The notes beneath the pieces were generated by a model, which searched no databases, was not told the origin of the DNA, and saw only the letters and a list, made by a program, of their open reading frames with translations. From the NCBI GenBank assembly GCA_949126835.1, contig OX421502.1, positions 35,118,982-35,182,981 on the forward strand: a DNA stretch of 64,000 nt, given 5' to 3'. The stretch comes from Anisus vortex. Taxonomy: Eukaryota > Mollusca > Gastropoda > Planorbidae. The first letter of the stretch is position 1; each line of letters opens with the position of its first letter. Positions 1-11,012 of the stretch are shown here, piece by piece. A program made the translations under genes and the position numbers.

Positions 1-622
1 AAATAAAATGGCTAACTTTGTCGACCGTGTCGGTAAATAACACAAAACAACTTCATTAATTTCACGCCAGCTGCCTATGTTAATTACTAAAAAAAAACTC
101 GGTGGCAAGATTAGGTTCCAGACACAGAAGTGCTACTCATGTCTGGCACGTCTAGCATTCACACACTCAGCTTCTGAAATCTCAGGCGCGATGGGCTGGT
201 CACTCTAGTAAAAATGCCACAATATATGTCGCCCGAGAAACTTCTGTTCGGCGAGCTGGCACGTGGTCAAAGAAAAACCGGTGGCCGAAAAAAAAAGTGA
301 TTCAAAGAGGGCCTAAAGTCTACCCTGAAGAAAAACTCTAGACATTGACCCAGACACATTAGCAGCAGACCGACCGTAGCTAGTGACGAATCGTTTACCA
401 CGACTGGCACACACTTGGCAGAAAGCAAGAATAAGTCCAGGGCTGAGCTAAAACGGTCATACAGAAAAGCCACAGACATGAGACCCTACGTAGCATTGCC
501 TAATATTGAAGCCATATCCTTTGAGCTTAATCTAGTCAAAAGGACCTTTATGGCCTAATGGGCCACCAGACCTCATCATCCACGGAAATGATGGAAGATA
601 GAACATCCACAAATATACTTAC

Positions 623-728
623 TGGCTATTAGAGTCCTCTGCTGAGTTTCACCAAACATCTTCAGAAGGGCGTTTTGTTGATCATCAGAGGAAAACTGTT
701 CCACCATCGTATTGAAAAAATTATACAA
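623..728 (-). CDS. PPEF: PPEF-type phosphatase, internal exon after the IQ exon
   Basis: This 106-bp exon is read right to left. It is bounded by a pyrimidine-rich acceptor (tttccccag) just above 728 and a strong donor (gtaagtata) just below 623. It enters in phase 0 and encodes 35 codons plus one base, beginning LYNFFNTMVEQF. In PPEF/rdgC phosphatases the stretch SIEY-x-x-EQDQ is followed directly by a helix of the form LYNFF, so this exon continues the one at 1211-1338. The segment links the IQ motif to the metallophosphatase domain. The remaining exons would lie left of the window. No in-frame stop is present. The assignment rests on recognised family sequence and matched splice phase; the phosphatase core itself is not visible here. 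Confidence 0.8.
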
Positions 729-1210
729 CTGGGGAAAGTAAGTTTGATAAGATAAGCAAATAGCATTGTTCTATGACGTTCTCTCTATGACTTTAAAGAT
801 ACAAAGATACACTATTAAAATACTCAATTCATACTGAACAAATAGTTAAGAATAACTTTCATGTTGGTAAAAAAATTAAGAAGTGTGAAATGTAGAATGT
901 TCAACTCATTGTAAACAATCTGGTCACGAACTTATTCCAAGAAAACTGGGATTTACACGCGTGGACAGAAAAAAAAGAATAATACAGTATATATATATAT
1001 AACAAAAACAAATAGAAACCAAAGAAACTACATATTACTTATCAAAAACACACAATTGATTTATTTTTAGTTATTGATGATATATCTAGTTATTTCTAAT
1101 GTAGTTGCCCAATGGTTAGGTGCTAAGGTCAAACAATTGTGCTTGAAGAAATTATTTCGCTAATTGGGCACTAGAACAAGCAACTCTGATTGAAGGAATT
1201 CACCAGCTAC

Positions 1211-1338
1211 CTTAAACTGATCCTGCTCCCCTGAGTACTCGATGGACTGAAATATACACCAAGTTGCTTTACGCCTAGCCTCTAGTCTCGCCTTGTAGCG
1301 TCTGTACCACCTCTGGATAAGTATGGCCGACTTGATTG
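1211..1338 (-). CDS. PPEF: PPEF-type phosphatase, IQ-motif exon
   Basis: This 128-bp exon is bounded by acceptor ctcttcag and donor gtagct. It enters in phase 1 (two bases complete a codon) and leaves in phase 0, giving 42 full codons. The protein contains [19 protein letters not shown], a canonical IQ motif that binds calmodulin, followed by [18 protein letters not shown]. That is the diagnostic N-terminal block of protein phosphatases with EF-hands (PPEF, Drosophila rdgC), Ca2+-regulated serine/threonine phosphatases of sensory neurons. The next exon (623-728) follows in the matching phase. The first coding exon should lie to the right of 1338 but was not found. The donor gtagct is weaker than average. 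If it is not used the frame runs to a stop within about 16 codons, which does not fit the family. Confidence 0.85.
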
Positions 1339-1519
1339 CTGAAGAGAAAAACAAAATAAAGATAGTTGGGTATCTAGAATATTTCAATGTCTATCTTCAG
1401 CCCCATATTGTCCCATGCTTGTCCACAACCACTTGTTAATTGACCACTCATCCAAAACAATTGTAAACCACCATGACCCCAATAATATATTGCTTGTAAA
1501 TATGATATATTATTTTCAT

Positions 1520-1695
1520 CTTATAGGCTACCGACTCCCCTTCAATACAAAAGAATATTACGTCCTACGCTTATCCGTGGCTTGATTCTTGTCTTGCGTT
1601 CTGATTAGTTACTGTAAATGATAGTTATTGATTTTCCTTGTTTGTTCAAGCAACCCACTCAATCCTCGGATGCCACTCGGGAAGAAATATGACAG
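1520..1695 (-). mobile_element. CR1-like LINE 3' end (fragment)
   Basis: A degenerate minus-strand copy of the LINE whose best copy is at 22315-22860. Shared blocks are the 3' UTR (ttacgtcctacgcttatccg here) and the C-terminal reverse-transcriptase codons around the conserved WNGLPEQ motif, here decayed. It is 5' truncated, as is usual for this class. Confidence 0.65.
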
Positions 1696-2070
1696 ATTTA
1701 GATGAAGCAACCCTTGCTTATGAAAGAAGAAAAGTCTACTTTTAATATTTCTACTTTTGTCTGAGTGCTGTACGTCATATTTCATTTTTCCATTACTCTA
1801 TCCATGTGGTGATTTCATGATAAGCCATCTAATTCTTATAATTCCTGGATATGCCATATTAAAAATTTTTTTTTGCCCTGCTGGATTACTTGATTGTCCG
1901 GTAAAAGAAGGTCACATGTAAACCCTTATCATTTATTATGTAATCAACGGCAAATCAAAAATACATATTTTTTCCCCTTGGTAATACCAGCACGACATTG
2001 TAGTGTCCACATAAGCCCCCTTGTTCGCCGTGGCCAATGAGCACATAAAAAAAGAAAGATTACTTGTAAT

Positions 2071-2217
2071 TTGTAATAAAGTATACGAGTAAAACAAACT
2101 TACTTTTCTCTGTCTTCCCTTGTAATAAAGTATACGAGTAAAACAAACTTACTTTTCTCTGTCTTCCCTTGTAATAAAGTATACGAGTAAAACAAACTTA
2201 CTTTTCTCTGTCTTCCC
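2071..2217. repeat. 49-bp tandem repeat, three copies
   Basis: Three nearly identical copies of a 49-bp unit beginning ttgtaataaagtatacgag start at 2071, 2120 and 2169. Copy-to-copy differences are very few, so the expansion is recent. An open frame crosses it only because the array lacks stops; it is not considered coding. Confidence 0.9.
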
Positions 2218-2324
2218 CATTGCTGCCTTTCGACTGGATGAACCGCACCCCATGAGGAGTTGTCAGCCTTTGTCTCCTCAAGTAGTAAAGAGGTCAAGTT
2301 CATGTTCTACCTCACTGGAACAAA

Positions 2325-3005
2325 AGAGCAATAGAATGATAGAATGATAAAACAATAGAGAAATAGACTGACAGAACATTGGAATGATAGAACAATAGCG
2401 AAATAGAATGATAGTATGATAAAACAATAGAGAAATAGAATGATAGAACATTTGAATGATAGAACAATAGCGAAATAGAATGATAGAACGATAAAACAAT
2501 AGAGAAATAGAATGATAGAACATTTGAATGATAGAACAATAGCGAAATAGAATGATAGAATGATAAAAAAATAGAGAAATAGACTGATAGAACATTTGAA
2601 TGATAGAACAATAGCGAAAAAGATTGATAGAACAATATATTGATAGCACAATAGAATGATAGAACAATAGATAAATAGAATTATAGCAAAATAAAATGAT
2701 AAAACAATAGAGAAATAAAATGATAGAACAATGGGGAATAAAATGACAATAGAAAAATAAAATGATAGCACAATAGAGAAACAGAATGATAGCACAATAG
2801 AGAAATAGAATGATAGCACAATAGAATGATATCACAATAGAATGATAGAACATTAGAGAAATAGAATGATAGAACAATAGAATGATAGAACAATAGAATG
2901 ATAGAACAATAGAATGAAAGAACAATAGAGAAATTGAATGATAGAACAATAGAATGACATAACAATATAATGATAAAACAATAGAATGATAGAACAATAG
3001 AACAA
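2325..3005. repeat. A-rich minisatellite (GATAGAACAATAGAAT)n
   Basis: About 680 bp of short imperfect units based on aatgatagaacaatag, with variants (aatagagaaatag, aatagcgaaatag) arranged in a higher-order period of roughly 95 bp in the first half. Open frames of up to 249 codons run through it on the minus strand and read as repetitive YHSIVLSF peptides. They reflect base composition and period and are not called as genes. Confidence 0.9.
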
Positions 3006-3800
3006 ACAATTTATTTAAATTCATCAATAGCCCAAAAATTGTAGTGCTTTTATCCCCTCTTCAAAAAACAAAGTAATCACCAACGGTTTGTAAGTTTTCT
3101 CTAATGAATTATTTCATTGTTCCAGTTTTTTTTTTTTGTTGTATATAACATTTTGCTTGTTGCTGGGGTGGTGAGGGGAGGGGATACTACAATGAAAGAA
3201 AAATGACGTCATCTTAGGCACCCTTCGTTTTCAATCCCTCGATAAATTAAAGAAAAAGAAGGAGGAGTTTAGGTTAACAGTTAACAATTATAATATTTCC
3301 CCTTGGACCTGGTGAAACTATTTGATGCTACGAATGCATGTCAACTAGCGTTCTATTTACACTGACACAGTCAATAACAGTACAATACTACGCGCTCTAT
3401 ATGTCACCCGACAGACAAAGCTAGACAACTATATCGTCATCGTCAGGCACAAACCGGCCAAGTCCGAAATAGCACATTTTTCAACAGAAGCACACAAAAA
3501 AAAAAATGCATAGATCGAGTAAACGAATCAATGTAGCCGCTTTAATAAGAAATTAAATTGTAGAAAATCTATTGGACAATACTAAAAGATATTTTTAGAC
3601 ATAATGTGGGATATCCCAAGGAACATGTTGGTGAAAAAAAAAACTTGAAAATTTCCGACTTGGCCGGTTTGCGTCAGACACGACGATAAATGTTACACAG
3701 TTGAAAGCAAATAACTGTAGGTGTTATACAGCTAAATAATCTATTTATATATCGGGGGTAATATTACTTTAAAAAAAACACGTCTGTACCCATTAGCCTC
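3006..3800. other. Intergenic or intronic DNA, no feature seen
   Basis: AT-rich unique-looking sequence. Two short inversely related pieces (caaaccggccaagtccgaaa near 3450 and the reverse form near 3655) suggest a degenerate terminal-inverted-repeat insertion of roughly 220 bp, but it is too decayed to define. Confidence 0.4.
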
Positions 3801-3802
3801 AA

Positions 3803-4140
3803 AGCGGCGCAGTTTGGAAACCACCAGTACGCTTGCGTCAAGAGCACACAGGCGGGCTAACGAATGCGGGACGGCCCTTTGCTGCGCGTCCGAGACTCAT
3901 TGTACCGCCGAGAGCCCCCCTCCCCCCCCCCCGAGGCTCTGTGGGGGAGGATGCAATGAGCACAGCTCTCCCGCCTCAACCCCGCCCTGGTGCCTGGATG
4001 CCCATATCTATAGTTTGGGATTTGCGCTGTCGGGCGACATTGCAGGTATACGGGCGAGCCATCACGATAATGATCCGAGGGGAATACCGCTGTGGGGATA
4101 AATTAGTGCATGTGGCTGCGGAAACGGTAACCTAAGTTTA
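3803..4140 (+). repeat. GC-rich interspersed repeat, copy 1
   Basis: This roughly 340-bp GC-rich island matches 49685-50060 in the same orientation along its length. Shared blocks include gatgcaatgagcacagc (gaagcaatgagcacaac in copy 2), tgcctggatgcccatatct and gtttgggatttgcgc. The match is perhaps three quarters by eye. Open frames here (95 and 100 codons) are not conserved in the other copy, so it is a repeat rather than a gene. The family was not recognised. Confidence 0.75.
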
Positions 4141-4585
4141 CACAACACGCGTCGCCTTCGGCGTGCCGAGGAAAACCTGAAATTGAGTATAGAGACCCCC
4201 CCCCCTCCCAGGTTGAAGGCTCGATCGTTACACTAGAGCTCATACCAAACGCTACACAGTAACACACATCTGTCTATTGTTAATAGTTCAATATAAATTG
4301 TAGATATTTTCTTTACATTGAGAGGTAGAGTCCAATCCTGTATGATACTAAATCAACTCGCTATGGCGATGACTGTACATTGTTTGGATGTCAACATAGG
4401 CTCTTGATTAAGACACTAAAACGGATATATGAGCATAAAATACATATAATTATATTTACCTTCTCAAATTATAATAAAACATGATACTTAACCGGGTCTA
4501 GTCAAACCGATAAATAATTGAACGAAATTCGCGTAAACCATAAAAAAAGGCTTTATTAAGTGAAAAGTGTTTTACGGAATAAGCT

Positions 4586-4608
4586 GGGGGGGGGGGGGGG
4601 GGGGGGGG
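4586..4608 (+). repeat. poly-G tract
   Basis: An uninterrupted run of more than 20 G follows aagct. It is a potential G-quadruplex and a likely sequencing or assembly weak point. Confidence 0.9.
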
Positions 4609-4640
4609 AGGATAGCAACATTAAACTAAATGTTAAGTAC

Positions 4641-4822
4641 TTGTCGGATCAAATTAGCGTTCACCAGTTTCAGGGGTCACTAGGGGATTGTGTGGCCAGC
4701 TACCTTTACTTTACCCCAACAAATGTCAGGTTCCCATCAGAGCTGGGTAGACTCAGGGACACCTTCGAGTCCAGAAAAAAATATCCTAGCCTTCACCGGG
4801 ATTCGAACCCATGACTACAGAA
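4641..4822 (-). mobile_element. tRNA-derived SINE (minus strand)
   Basis: The minus strand carries a B-box-like gttcgaatcc followed by a body shared with eight other copies in the window (8787, 25511, 34773, 36792, 40815, 48419, 60165, 63481). Shared marks are the pieces gagctgggtagactcaggg and ggattgtgtggcc. The 5' tRNA-like head is truncated in this copy. Confidence 0.75.
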
Positions 4823-5713
4823 GAATTTGTTCATTAGGACACGCATAAATAGTCCTGTAAATGCTAGAAATGTGGACCTGCTTATATTGTTCCATAAAGA
4901 CTAGTTATGAGGACATACATAAATAGTTTTATAAAAGTCTTGTAGTGAGGAACTGCCTAAAATAGTTCACAATAAACACTGGCCAAATGGACCTGCCTAA
5001 ATAATCCCATAAAATAACGAGCGACGAAATATATCCACACATGCTAGCAATAAGGAATGTGCCTTAATATTCACACGAAACGCCCGATAAAAAAATGCTA
5101 ATGTAATAACAATATATTAAACTGATCAATCCACTAGACTAATCCATTATATAAATACAATATAACATAATAGGCTATCTGCAAAGTTTCCCCACTTTTT
5201 TTTACGAGTGACACCCAGGCTTGGAATGGGTTCCCTGGGCTATTCAGGAGATCCAACATTAAGTACACTTATTATTATTCGAAACCTGAATAAATGCACG
5301 AATAAAATTTAAGCCTCGGTTAATCGAAAGACGTAATACTATTTTGTGCAATGTGAGTGTGTTTATTATGCAATGAAATCAAAAGTTTTAATTAGTTTGG
5401 ATTAATTAAAAATGGCTCAAGAGGCAGGCTGGCTTTTGTACATCTTCAACTCTATAAACTAGGGATAGCCCAATTCTGTGAGGGCTTGGACTCTAACAGC
5501 TAACCTATACAAATACCTAAACCATAGACTTGCCTAAACTAAAGTCGAAGTTTAGAGGATGAAGTCTAAACTAATCACAACAATGATAACTTCCGGGACT
5601 TGAGAAATTATTTTAAAAAATTTCATTAAAAGATTGTGACGATGAAACAAAATATAAATCTATTTATAGGCCCTACATACTCGTTTCCTAGCATCTTGTT
5701 AAGACTTTTTTGT
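4823..5713. other. Non-coding stretch, no gene seen
   Basis: AT-rich sequence. At 4830-5060 a loose run of quasi-repeats (variants of ataaatagtcctataaa about 55 bp apart) suggests an old tandem array. Nothing coding is supported. Confidence 0.4.
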
Positions 5714-5780
5714 TTAATAATAATAATTATATTTGAATAGCGCTGCCGACAAACATAGTGTAAGCTCAGTGCGAATTTAA
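5714..5780 (-). repeat. Retroelement 3' tail, copy with (TTA)n
   Basis: The reverse complement matches 16752-16829: ctgagcttaca, then atgtttgt, then ggcagcgctat followed by a TTA-type tail. Short 3' ends with a trinucleotide tail are typical of LINE or SINE termini. Only the tail is preserved. Confidence 0.6.
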
Positions 5781-5781
5781 C

Positions 5782-6062
5782 CAAAGACTATAATAAAATG
5801 GAGTTTATATATTCTTGTTTTTTCCGTGCGCAACCAATATGGCTGTCTTGAATGACTTCTACGCTCCTCGATTGCATTAAAAAGGTTTCTGCTGTATACA
5901 ACTATCGATTTTAATCTTAATTTTCAATTGAGAAAATCATAGCAACTTATTAAACTGGAAGTCTAGAGGACTTAGTGCGATCAGAAATTCCGAAACCAAG
6001 TGTTTCATGTTATCAAATAGCAGAAATATCAAAGCAAGCTGTTCATCTTATTATAGTCTTTG
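5782..6062. mobile_element. MITE-A copy (palindromic terminal inverted repeats)
   Basis: Begins caaagactataataa and ends ttattatagtctttg, which are inverted repeats of each other. The interior holds the family marks tttccgtgcgcaacc, gttataca-like text, tcgattttaat and gagaaaatcatagc. About 280 bp long with no coding capacity, so non-autonomous. At least ten full or partial copies occur in this window. Confidence 0.85.
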
Positions 6063-6187
6063 ATTCAACATTGAGCAACAAACAACTAAGAACACGGACA
6101 TAATCTCTTTACTTAATATAAATATAAGCTAATAAATAACCTTAAAACTTTACAAACCTTTGACAAAGCATATAAATGAAGGATTAA

Positions 6188-6486
6188 CCGAATGCTATAA
6201 TAAGATGGATCGCTTGCTCTATTTTTAAAGCTTACATGTTCTTTTTTCCGTGTGCACCCAATAACGGTTTCTTAAATGACTTCTACGCTACTACATTTCC
6301 TAAGGTTTCCTTTGTATACAACTTTCGATTTTAGTTTTTTTTTTCATTGAGAAAATCATAGCGATTAAATAAAACGGAAGTATACAATACAAAATGAATC
6401 GGGAATTTCGAAAAGAAGTCATTCGAGTCATCAAATAGCAGAAATATTAAAGCATTATTAATATTAATATCTTATTATAGTCTTTG
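6188..6486. mobile_element. MITE-A copy
   Basis: Same family as 5782-6062: left end ctataataagatggatcgc, right end cttattatagtcttt. It is close to full length with the interior in the same order. It lies about 125 bp from the previous copy. Confidence 0.85.
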
Positions 6487-6711
6487 CACTACCCAACCTA
6501 ATATAAAAGTTAAACAGTAGGTGTCTGAAATATGATTAAAGGAGGTAAATATTAAAAATTAATTTGTTTTCAGTTCTTTGTTAAAAGTGACGATAGAACT
6601 TGTTCGCCTGAGTTGGATTGGAACTGGAGTCCATACTTTTGGGCCATATATTGAGAAGGCTCTTAGAGGCCAACGGTCGTCCGAGAGAAACGGGGCACTT
6701 CCAGAAACATG

Positions 6712-6865
6712 TCTTATATGTTACAGACGCCCCTTCTATACAAAAGATTATTTCGTCCTACGTCTAGTCTTGGATTTTGATTAATGTTTTAAATAATTAT
6801 GTTCTTGGTTTGTTTAGGCAACCCATTCCATGCCCCGATGCCACTCAAAAAGCAAGGGATATTAT
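6712..6865 (-). mobile_element. CR1-like LINE 3' end (fragment)
   Basis: A minus-strand copy of the LINE 3' terminus with tacagacgccccttctata, ttcgtcctacg and the block ggcaacccattccatgcccc that encodes the end of the reverse transcriptase. It is truncated at about 150 bp and followed by a poly-T/GA-rich run. Confidence 0.75.
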
Positions 6866-7081
6866 ATGCGTTTTTTTTTTGCATATGGGATAATAGAAGG
6901 AATAGAAAGAGAGGGGGAGATAGAAACGAAAAAGAGATAGAGAGATAATGAGATAGAAAATGAAAGCGAGCGAAAGATATAATTATTGAGTAGTAGAACT
7001 AGTCTGATCGCGAAGTAAAGAAAAAACCTCTGGAAATGAATGGATGGTTGGAGAGAAGAATCTTAGAAGAGTAAAGTTGGA

Positions 7082-7327
7082 TCAGTAGTGAGGTGAGGCG
7101 TGTATGAAAAGAAATGGGTTTGAGACTGTGCGCATCTTGATTATGTTATCAGAGCTGTTGATAATCTTCTCATTACTAGTCAATATCCCAATTTTAGCCA
7201 ATGAAATATCAATGTAGACCGTATTTTTTCTCTTTGACCCATGAAGAGTTACAATGAACGATGTGCTAACTTGGCCACTAGATCCAGACGACATCCTGGT
7301 CACGTGTTGACCAGGTTTTAAAACCAT
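7082..7327 (-). CDS. Hypothetical small ORF, 81 codons
   Basis: An open frame of 81 codons starts with ATG at 7327 (MVLKPGQHVTRMSSGSSGQV...) and ends at 7082. It is not recognised. It is not repeated elsewhere in the window, unlike most open frames here. About 185 bp upstream (higher coordinates) lies the only CpG-rich, GC-rich patch of the neighbourhood, with an NRF-1-like GCGCATGCGC. No signal peptide, membrane segment or known motif is visible. It could be a first coding exon, although no good splice donor is evident, or it could be chance. It is reported because of the promoter-like context. Confidence 0.25.
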   Translation of the reverse strand: MVLKPGQHVTRMSSGSSGQVSTSFIVTLHGSKRKNTVYIDISLAKIGILTSNEKIINSSDNIIKMRTVSNPFLFIHASPHY

Positions 7328-7489
7328 TAGTGGTAATCAGTTAAAAAAAGAACACTAAATAAGTTTATCGGCTGGTTCCTGCTAACAAGTTAACGCCTAA
7401 GCCTTGGTTCGTCAAGTACATTAGCACAAGGTCTATGTAATTCAATGTCGTAACTCTGTTAAGTCACTCTGGCAAATTGGCGCGAAAAA

Positions 7490-7560
7490 CCGCTCGGTTC
7501 TGACAATGGTTATGCGCATGCGCGATGATATCAGCTGAATTACAGCTCCCGGGGGCGGGA
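7490..7560. promoter_or_regulatory. Candidate CpG promoter patch with NRF-1-like site
   Basis: The palindrome tgcgcatgcgcga (7513-7525) matches the NRF-1 consensus and is followed by the GC box-like cccgggggcggga (7548-7560). It stands out in otherwise AT-rich DNA and lies upstream of the 81-codon minus-strand frame. It could equally be a start site for the upstream part of the PPEF gene. Activity is inferred from motifs only. Confidence 0.35.
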
Positions 7561-8786
7561 GAATACAAGCTATTCCATCAGTTTTATAAATTTGAAACGG
7601 TAGAAACTATAAATTATAAACAAACGTGAAACATATTCTATATGAGTAAACATATTTGAAAAATAAAACTTTATTAACACATGGAATCCGAAAAGTGACC
7701 AGCCACGTGATGAGGTTTGTACGAAAGCGAAAGTAAACACTGGCACACACCTGGTATATAGCCTCCACCCAGTTTATCAGGTCTCACAAACCAGAGCAAT
7801 TACTATAGTTCTGTTCCTTTAATCAAAACATAAATTCGTCTGGGTTGAGTTCTAGCCACAGTGAAGGCTGTCGGGAAACAGAACCAACATGCAACTCACT
7901 AGTATTAAGACCTGATTTAAAAAAAATTGTTGAGATATTATAAATCAAAACACAAAATATACTATACCATACTTGGTTTTTCCCCCCAAACTTTACATAA
8001 TAATTTTACAGTTTCAATCATTAAAATTTAGCATTGTGGCCTTTCATCTACTTAACAACCCAGTAAAGCCAGAGCAAATAATCAAAAACATACACCAAAT
8101 CACTAATTTGAGTAACATTTATATGATAAATTATTTCAAATTCTAAAAATGAAAGTGTTTACTATAGGGTATAAACTAATTTAAAATATTTCTTCTTTCA
8201 TCTCCCTTAACACCGAATGCTTGCATTAAAAATATTTCATTTAGTTTCTTTTTAATGGTCGGTACTAACTTTTCTTTATTATTAAACCCAGATATGAAAA
8301 AAAAACACTCTATGTGGATGTTTACGATAAAAGTTGGCAGGTAATTGGATCGATAACTCATTCAGGCTTTTCAATAGCTTGGGGGAAGGGTGGGCGGCGG
8401 GTGTGGAGGCGGCACGTTTTATTCCAGGCAGCTATTGAGATTGATATAAAACATTGCAGTGCATACAACTGGTTCAATTTAGATGTGTATCCACACATCG
8501 TCCGTTTAGTTATCCACCAAACCATGTATCATCATACTATGGATACGTTCTAATCCATTCTTGTTTCACCATTTGTTTTCTTTCTTCACTCACCTATATA
8601 TATACTTGCCAGCAATCAGTCCCTGCCTAATGACGCAATATCCGTCAGTTTTTATCGATCTATCCACCCCATATATCCACACTATTATCCGTCATCCAAT
8701 GATTTATCCGTCATCAACAGTGCTATATCTATTCACTCTTCGCCTCTATGCTTCTCTCATTTCTATCTCAATATTACCCATTTTCG
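7561..8786. other. Non-coding stretch, no gene seen
   Basis: AT-rich sequence with no exon-like frame bounded by convincing splice sites. Short open frames at 8176-8361 and 8314-8553 have no recognisable sequence. From about 8470 the text becomes rich in catccac/ccatc, a decayed ATCC-type simple repeat. Confidence 0.4.
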
Positions 8787-8965
8787 GGACGGTTGCCGAG
8801 CTGCCCCCGACGAGCCGAAGGTTCTGGGTTCGAATCCTGGTGGAGGCTAGGATTTTTTCCCCGGGACCTGAGAGTGCCCCTGAGTCTACCCAGCTCTGAT
8901 AGGTATCTGACATTAGTTGGGGTAAAGTAAAGGTGGCTGTGCATTGTGCTGGCCACACATCCCCT
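8787..8965 (+). mobile_element. tRNA-derived SINE (plus strand, with tRNA-like head)
   Basis: The head reads ggttgccgagctgccc..., followed by a clear RNA polymerase III B box in gggttcgaatcctgg, then the shared body (tctacccagctctgatagg, ttggggtaaagtaaa, tgctggccacaca). This is one of the best-preserved heads of the nine copies. Confidence 0.85.
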
Positions 8966-10079
8966 GTTTTATTTCGCCCCTGTCCGCATTGTCCGTTGAT
9001 GATATCGTTACACATAATCTGTCATCAGTAAGATTGATAAAATGTCCTTATAACAGTTTTGATAAGCAGATAAGATATCGTTTACAGCGTAGAACAATAG
9101 AACCTTTTTTTTTCAATCTTTCAGACACGTAATAAGCCCCCCCCCCCCCCCCCCCCCCCCATATACAAATACTGTGTTAAGTAGACAAGATAAAACTGTT
9201 TTCCAGGCCCAACATCTAGACTTTTAGACATGATATAAAATATCATTTAGACTTTCTGTTTTTATAAAGAACTAGCATAAGTGCCCTGTTCATAGAGCTG
9301 GCAAAACATTTTTTAATACACTGCAACTACCCTATGTAGTTTCCGGTAATTTAATCAATGAAAACCTCACCTGCTACGGGAATGAAATTGTGTTCCCTTC
9401 GCTTCATTCACAAAATTCATTCGCCCTCTGCAAAGTTTGATGACGTCAATTTGTGAAGACAAATTATAAAAAGTTGGACCGGCATTTTCAACGTGAAATA
9501 AAAGTTGTCTCTTTATTCCCATTTTTTGTGTGATCCGAAATGACCACTGCGGTCAATAAAAAAAAGTAAAACATTGACAGTGTTCAGCGCAGTAACACAA
9601 ATAATAATTGTAGCGAATTTCACCTCATTCTGTCCAGTATTAAAACAGATAAAATGGTAGGTACATACATATCCACTTAGGCGACTCCTTTTGAGATTTA
9701 TAATAAACATATATGTATGATGTATGATGATCAGATCTAGTTTTTGTTTTTTAAATACATATTTTCAACACACGAAAACTACTTCCAGAATTTACGAAAT
9801 ATTGGCATACGTTAACTGCCATTAATCAACAGAGCAACCGATACCTCCCCCTCTCCCCTTCCTCTCAGCGACTGATTGTCTTTGGGCAATTTATTACAAA
9901 GGCTGGCCTCCCCTTGTTTTAATATCCGATTTCACTGGCCAGTTATGCTATCAACACTGTTAGTGGTGAGGAGGGGGGGGGGGGAGGCGTGGCATTTGAC
10001 AGGGATTTCATGGACTGGCCTTGTTCAAATAACAATGTAATCAACTCGACAATACTTCTTGTTGTTGCTGCACACCGCA
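8966..10079. other. Non-coding stretch with simple tracts
   Basis: Contains a poly-C run of about 24 bases (9137-9160), a CRE-like tgacgtca (about 9441), and a piece ataaaaagttggaccggcatt (about 9467) that resembles the interior of the 18937-20402 repeat unit. A G-run lies at 9972-9984. No gene is supported. Confidence 0.45.
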
Positions 10080-10087
10080 GTTTATTA

Positions 10088-10414
10088 TAATGTCGTTATT
10101 GATAATTATGTCGTTGTTTATAATTGTGTCGTTGTTTATAATTATGTCGTTGTTTATAATTGTGTCGCTGTTTATAATTATGTCGTTGTTCATAATTATG
10201 TCGTTGTTTTTAATTATGTCGTGGTTTTAATTATGTCGTTGTTTTTAATTATGTCGTTGCTTATAATTATGTCGTTGCTTATAGTTATGTCGTTGTTTAT
10301 AATTATGCCGTTGTTTATAATTATGCCGTTGTTTATAATTATGCCGTTGTTTATAATTATGCCGTTGTTTATAATTATGCCGTTGTTTATAATTATGCCG
10401 TTGTTTATAATTAT
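10088..10414. repeat. 18-bp minisatellite (TTATAATTATGCCGTTGT)n
   Basis: About 18 copies of an 18-bp unit. The right half is homogenised to the gccg variant while the left half is mixed (gtcg). The 18-bp period keeps frames open on both strands (126 and 68 codons), but the predicted peptides are pure repeats and are not called. The array abuts the LTR end at 10415. Confidence 0.9.
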
Positions 10415-11012
10415 TGTCACGTGCGAAATCAGCTACTGACGTATGATGATATTTTTAGATATGTATTATTATATATTCTTTTGATTCATATCCATCTTGG
10501 ATCTCACAAGGTTGTATAAGAACTTCTATTGATGTTATTCAATTAGATTTGATGTTTATTTTACTCGTTTGATGTGAATCTTTTGTGTATGAAATGATTT
10601 AGATAAACTGTACCTTAATATAGAGGAAATCCTCAATCCTGTTTGAATGATTGAACACAATTTTATTCCAACAAGTTGAGATGATAAATACAACAGTAAC
10701 ACAGAATACATGTAACAGTATTATATGATGAAACTTAATCAGTTGAGATTCTTCTATATCGTACTAAGCCGTAATCCTATCTTTAAGAAAGTGGTCAAAA
10801 ACAGTCCTCACACATTAGCGCCCAAGCTAGAACTAAACTAACGATATTCAACCCTCGTGCATATGACGTATTTTAATGCTATGACGTAGTGTCTAGACAT
10901 ATACATGTTTTATTCCTAACACGGAAACATTTCGGGTTTAAGATTATTTCTTTTTAACTTTAGTTAATAATAATAGAACCAATATAATTATGGAAATAAA
11001 ACTTTTGTAACA
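10415..11012 (-). repeat. 3' LTR of the Gmr1-like element
   Basis: Read on the minus strand this 598-bp stretch starts TGTTACAAAAG and ends GCACGTGACA, the TG...CA termini of an LTR. Directly upstream is a polypurine tract (aagggggggcgag). A polyadenylation signal aataaa lies near 10660. Length and start match the 626-bp LTR of the young element at 52637-59012 (TGTTACGAATC), although the sequences are otherwise diverged. It is called from structure, since no second LTR copy is present to prove it. Confidence 0.65.

Noticed and set aside
2325..3005. CRISPR-like spaced repeats
   Set aside because: Units are contiguous and imperfect without unique spacers, and the genome is eukaryotic.
2278..3027. 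Long minus-strand frames (up to 249 codons) of YHSIVLSF-type repeats
   Set aside because: They lie wholly in an A-rich minisatellite; stops are absent because of the unit sequence, and several frames are open at once.
3814..4135. Two overlapping plus-strand frames of 95 and 100 codons
   Set aside because: The region is a GC-rich repeat and the frames are not maintained in the second copy at 49685-50060.
10059..10439. 126-codon frame next to the LTR
   Set aside because: It translates the 18-bp minisatellite.
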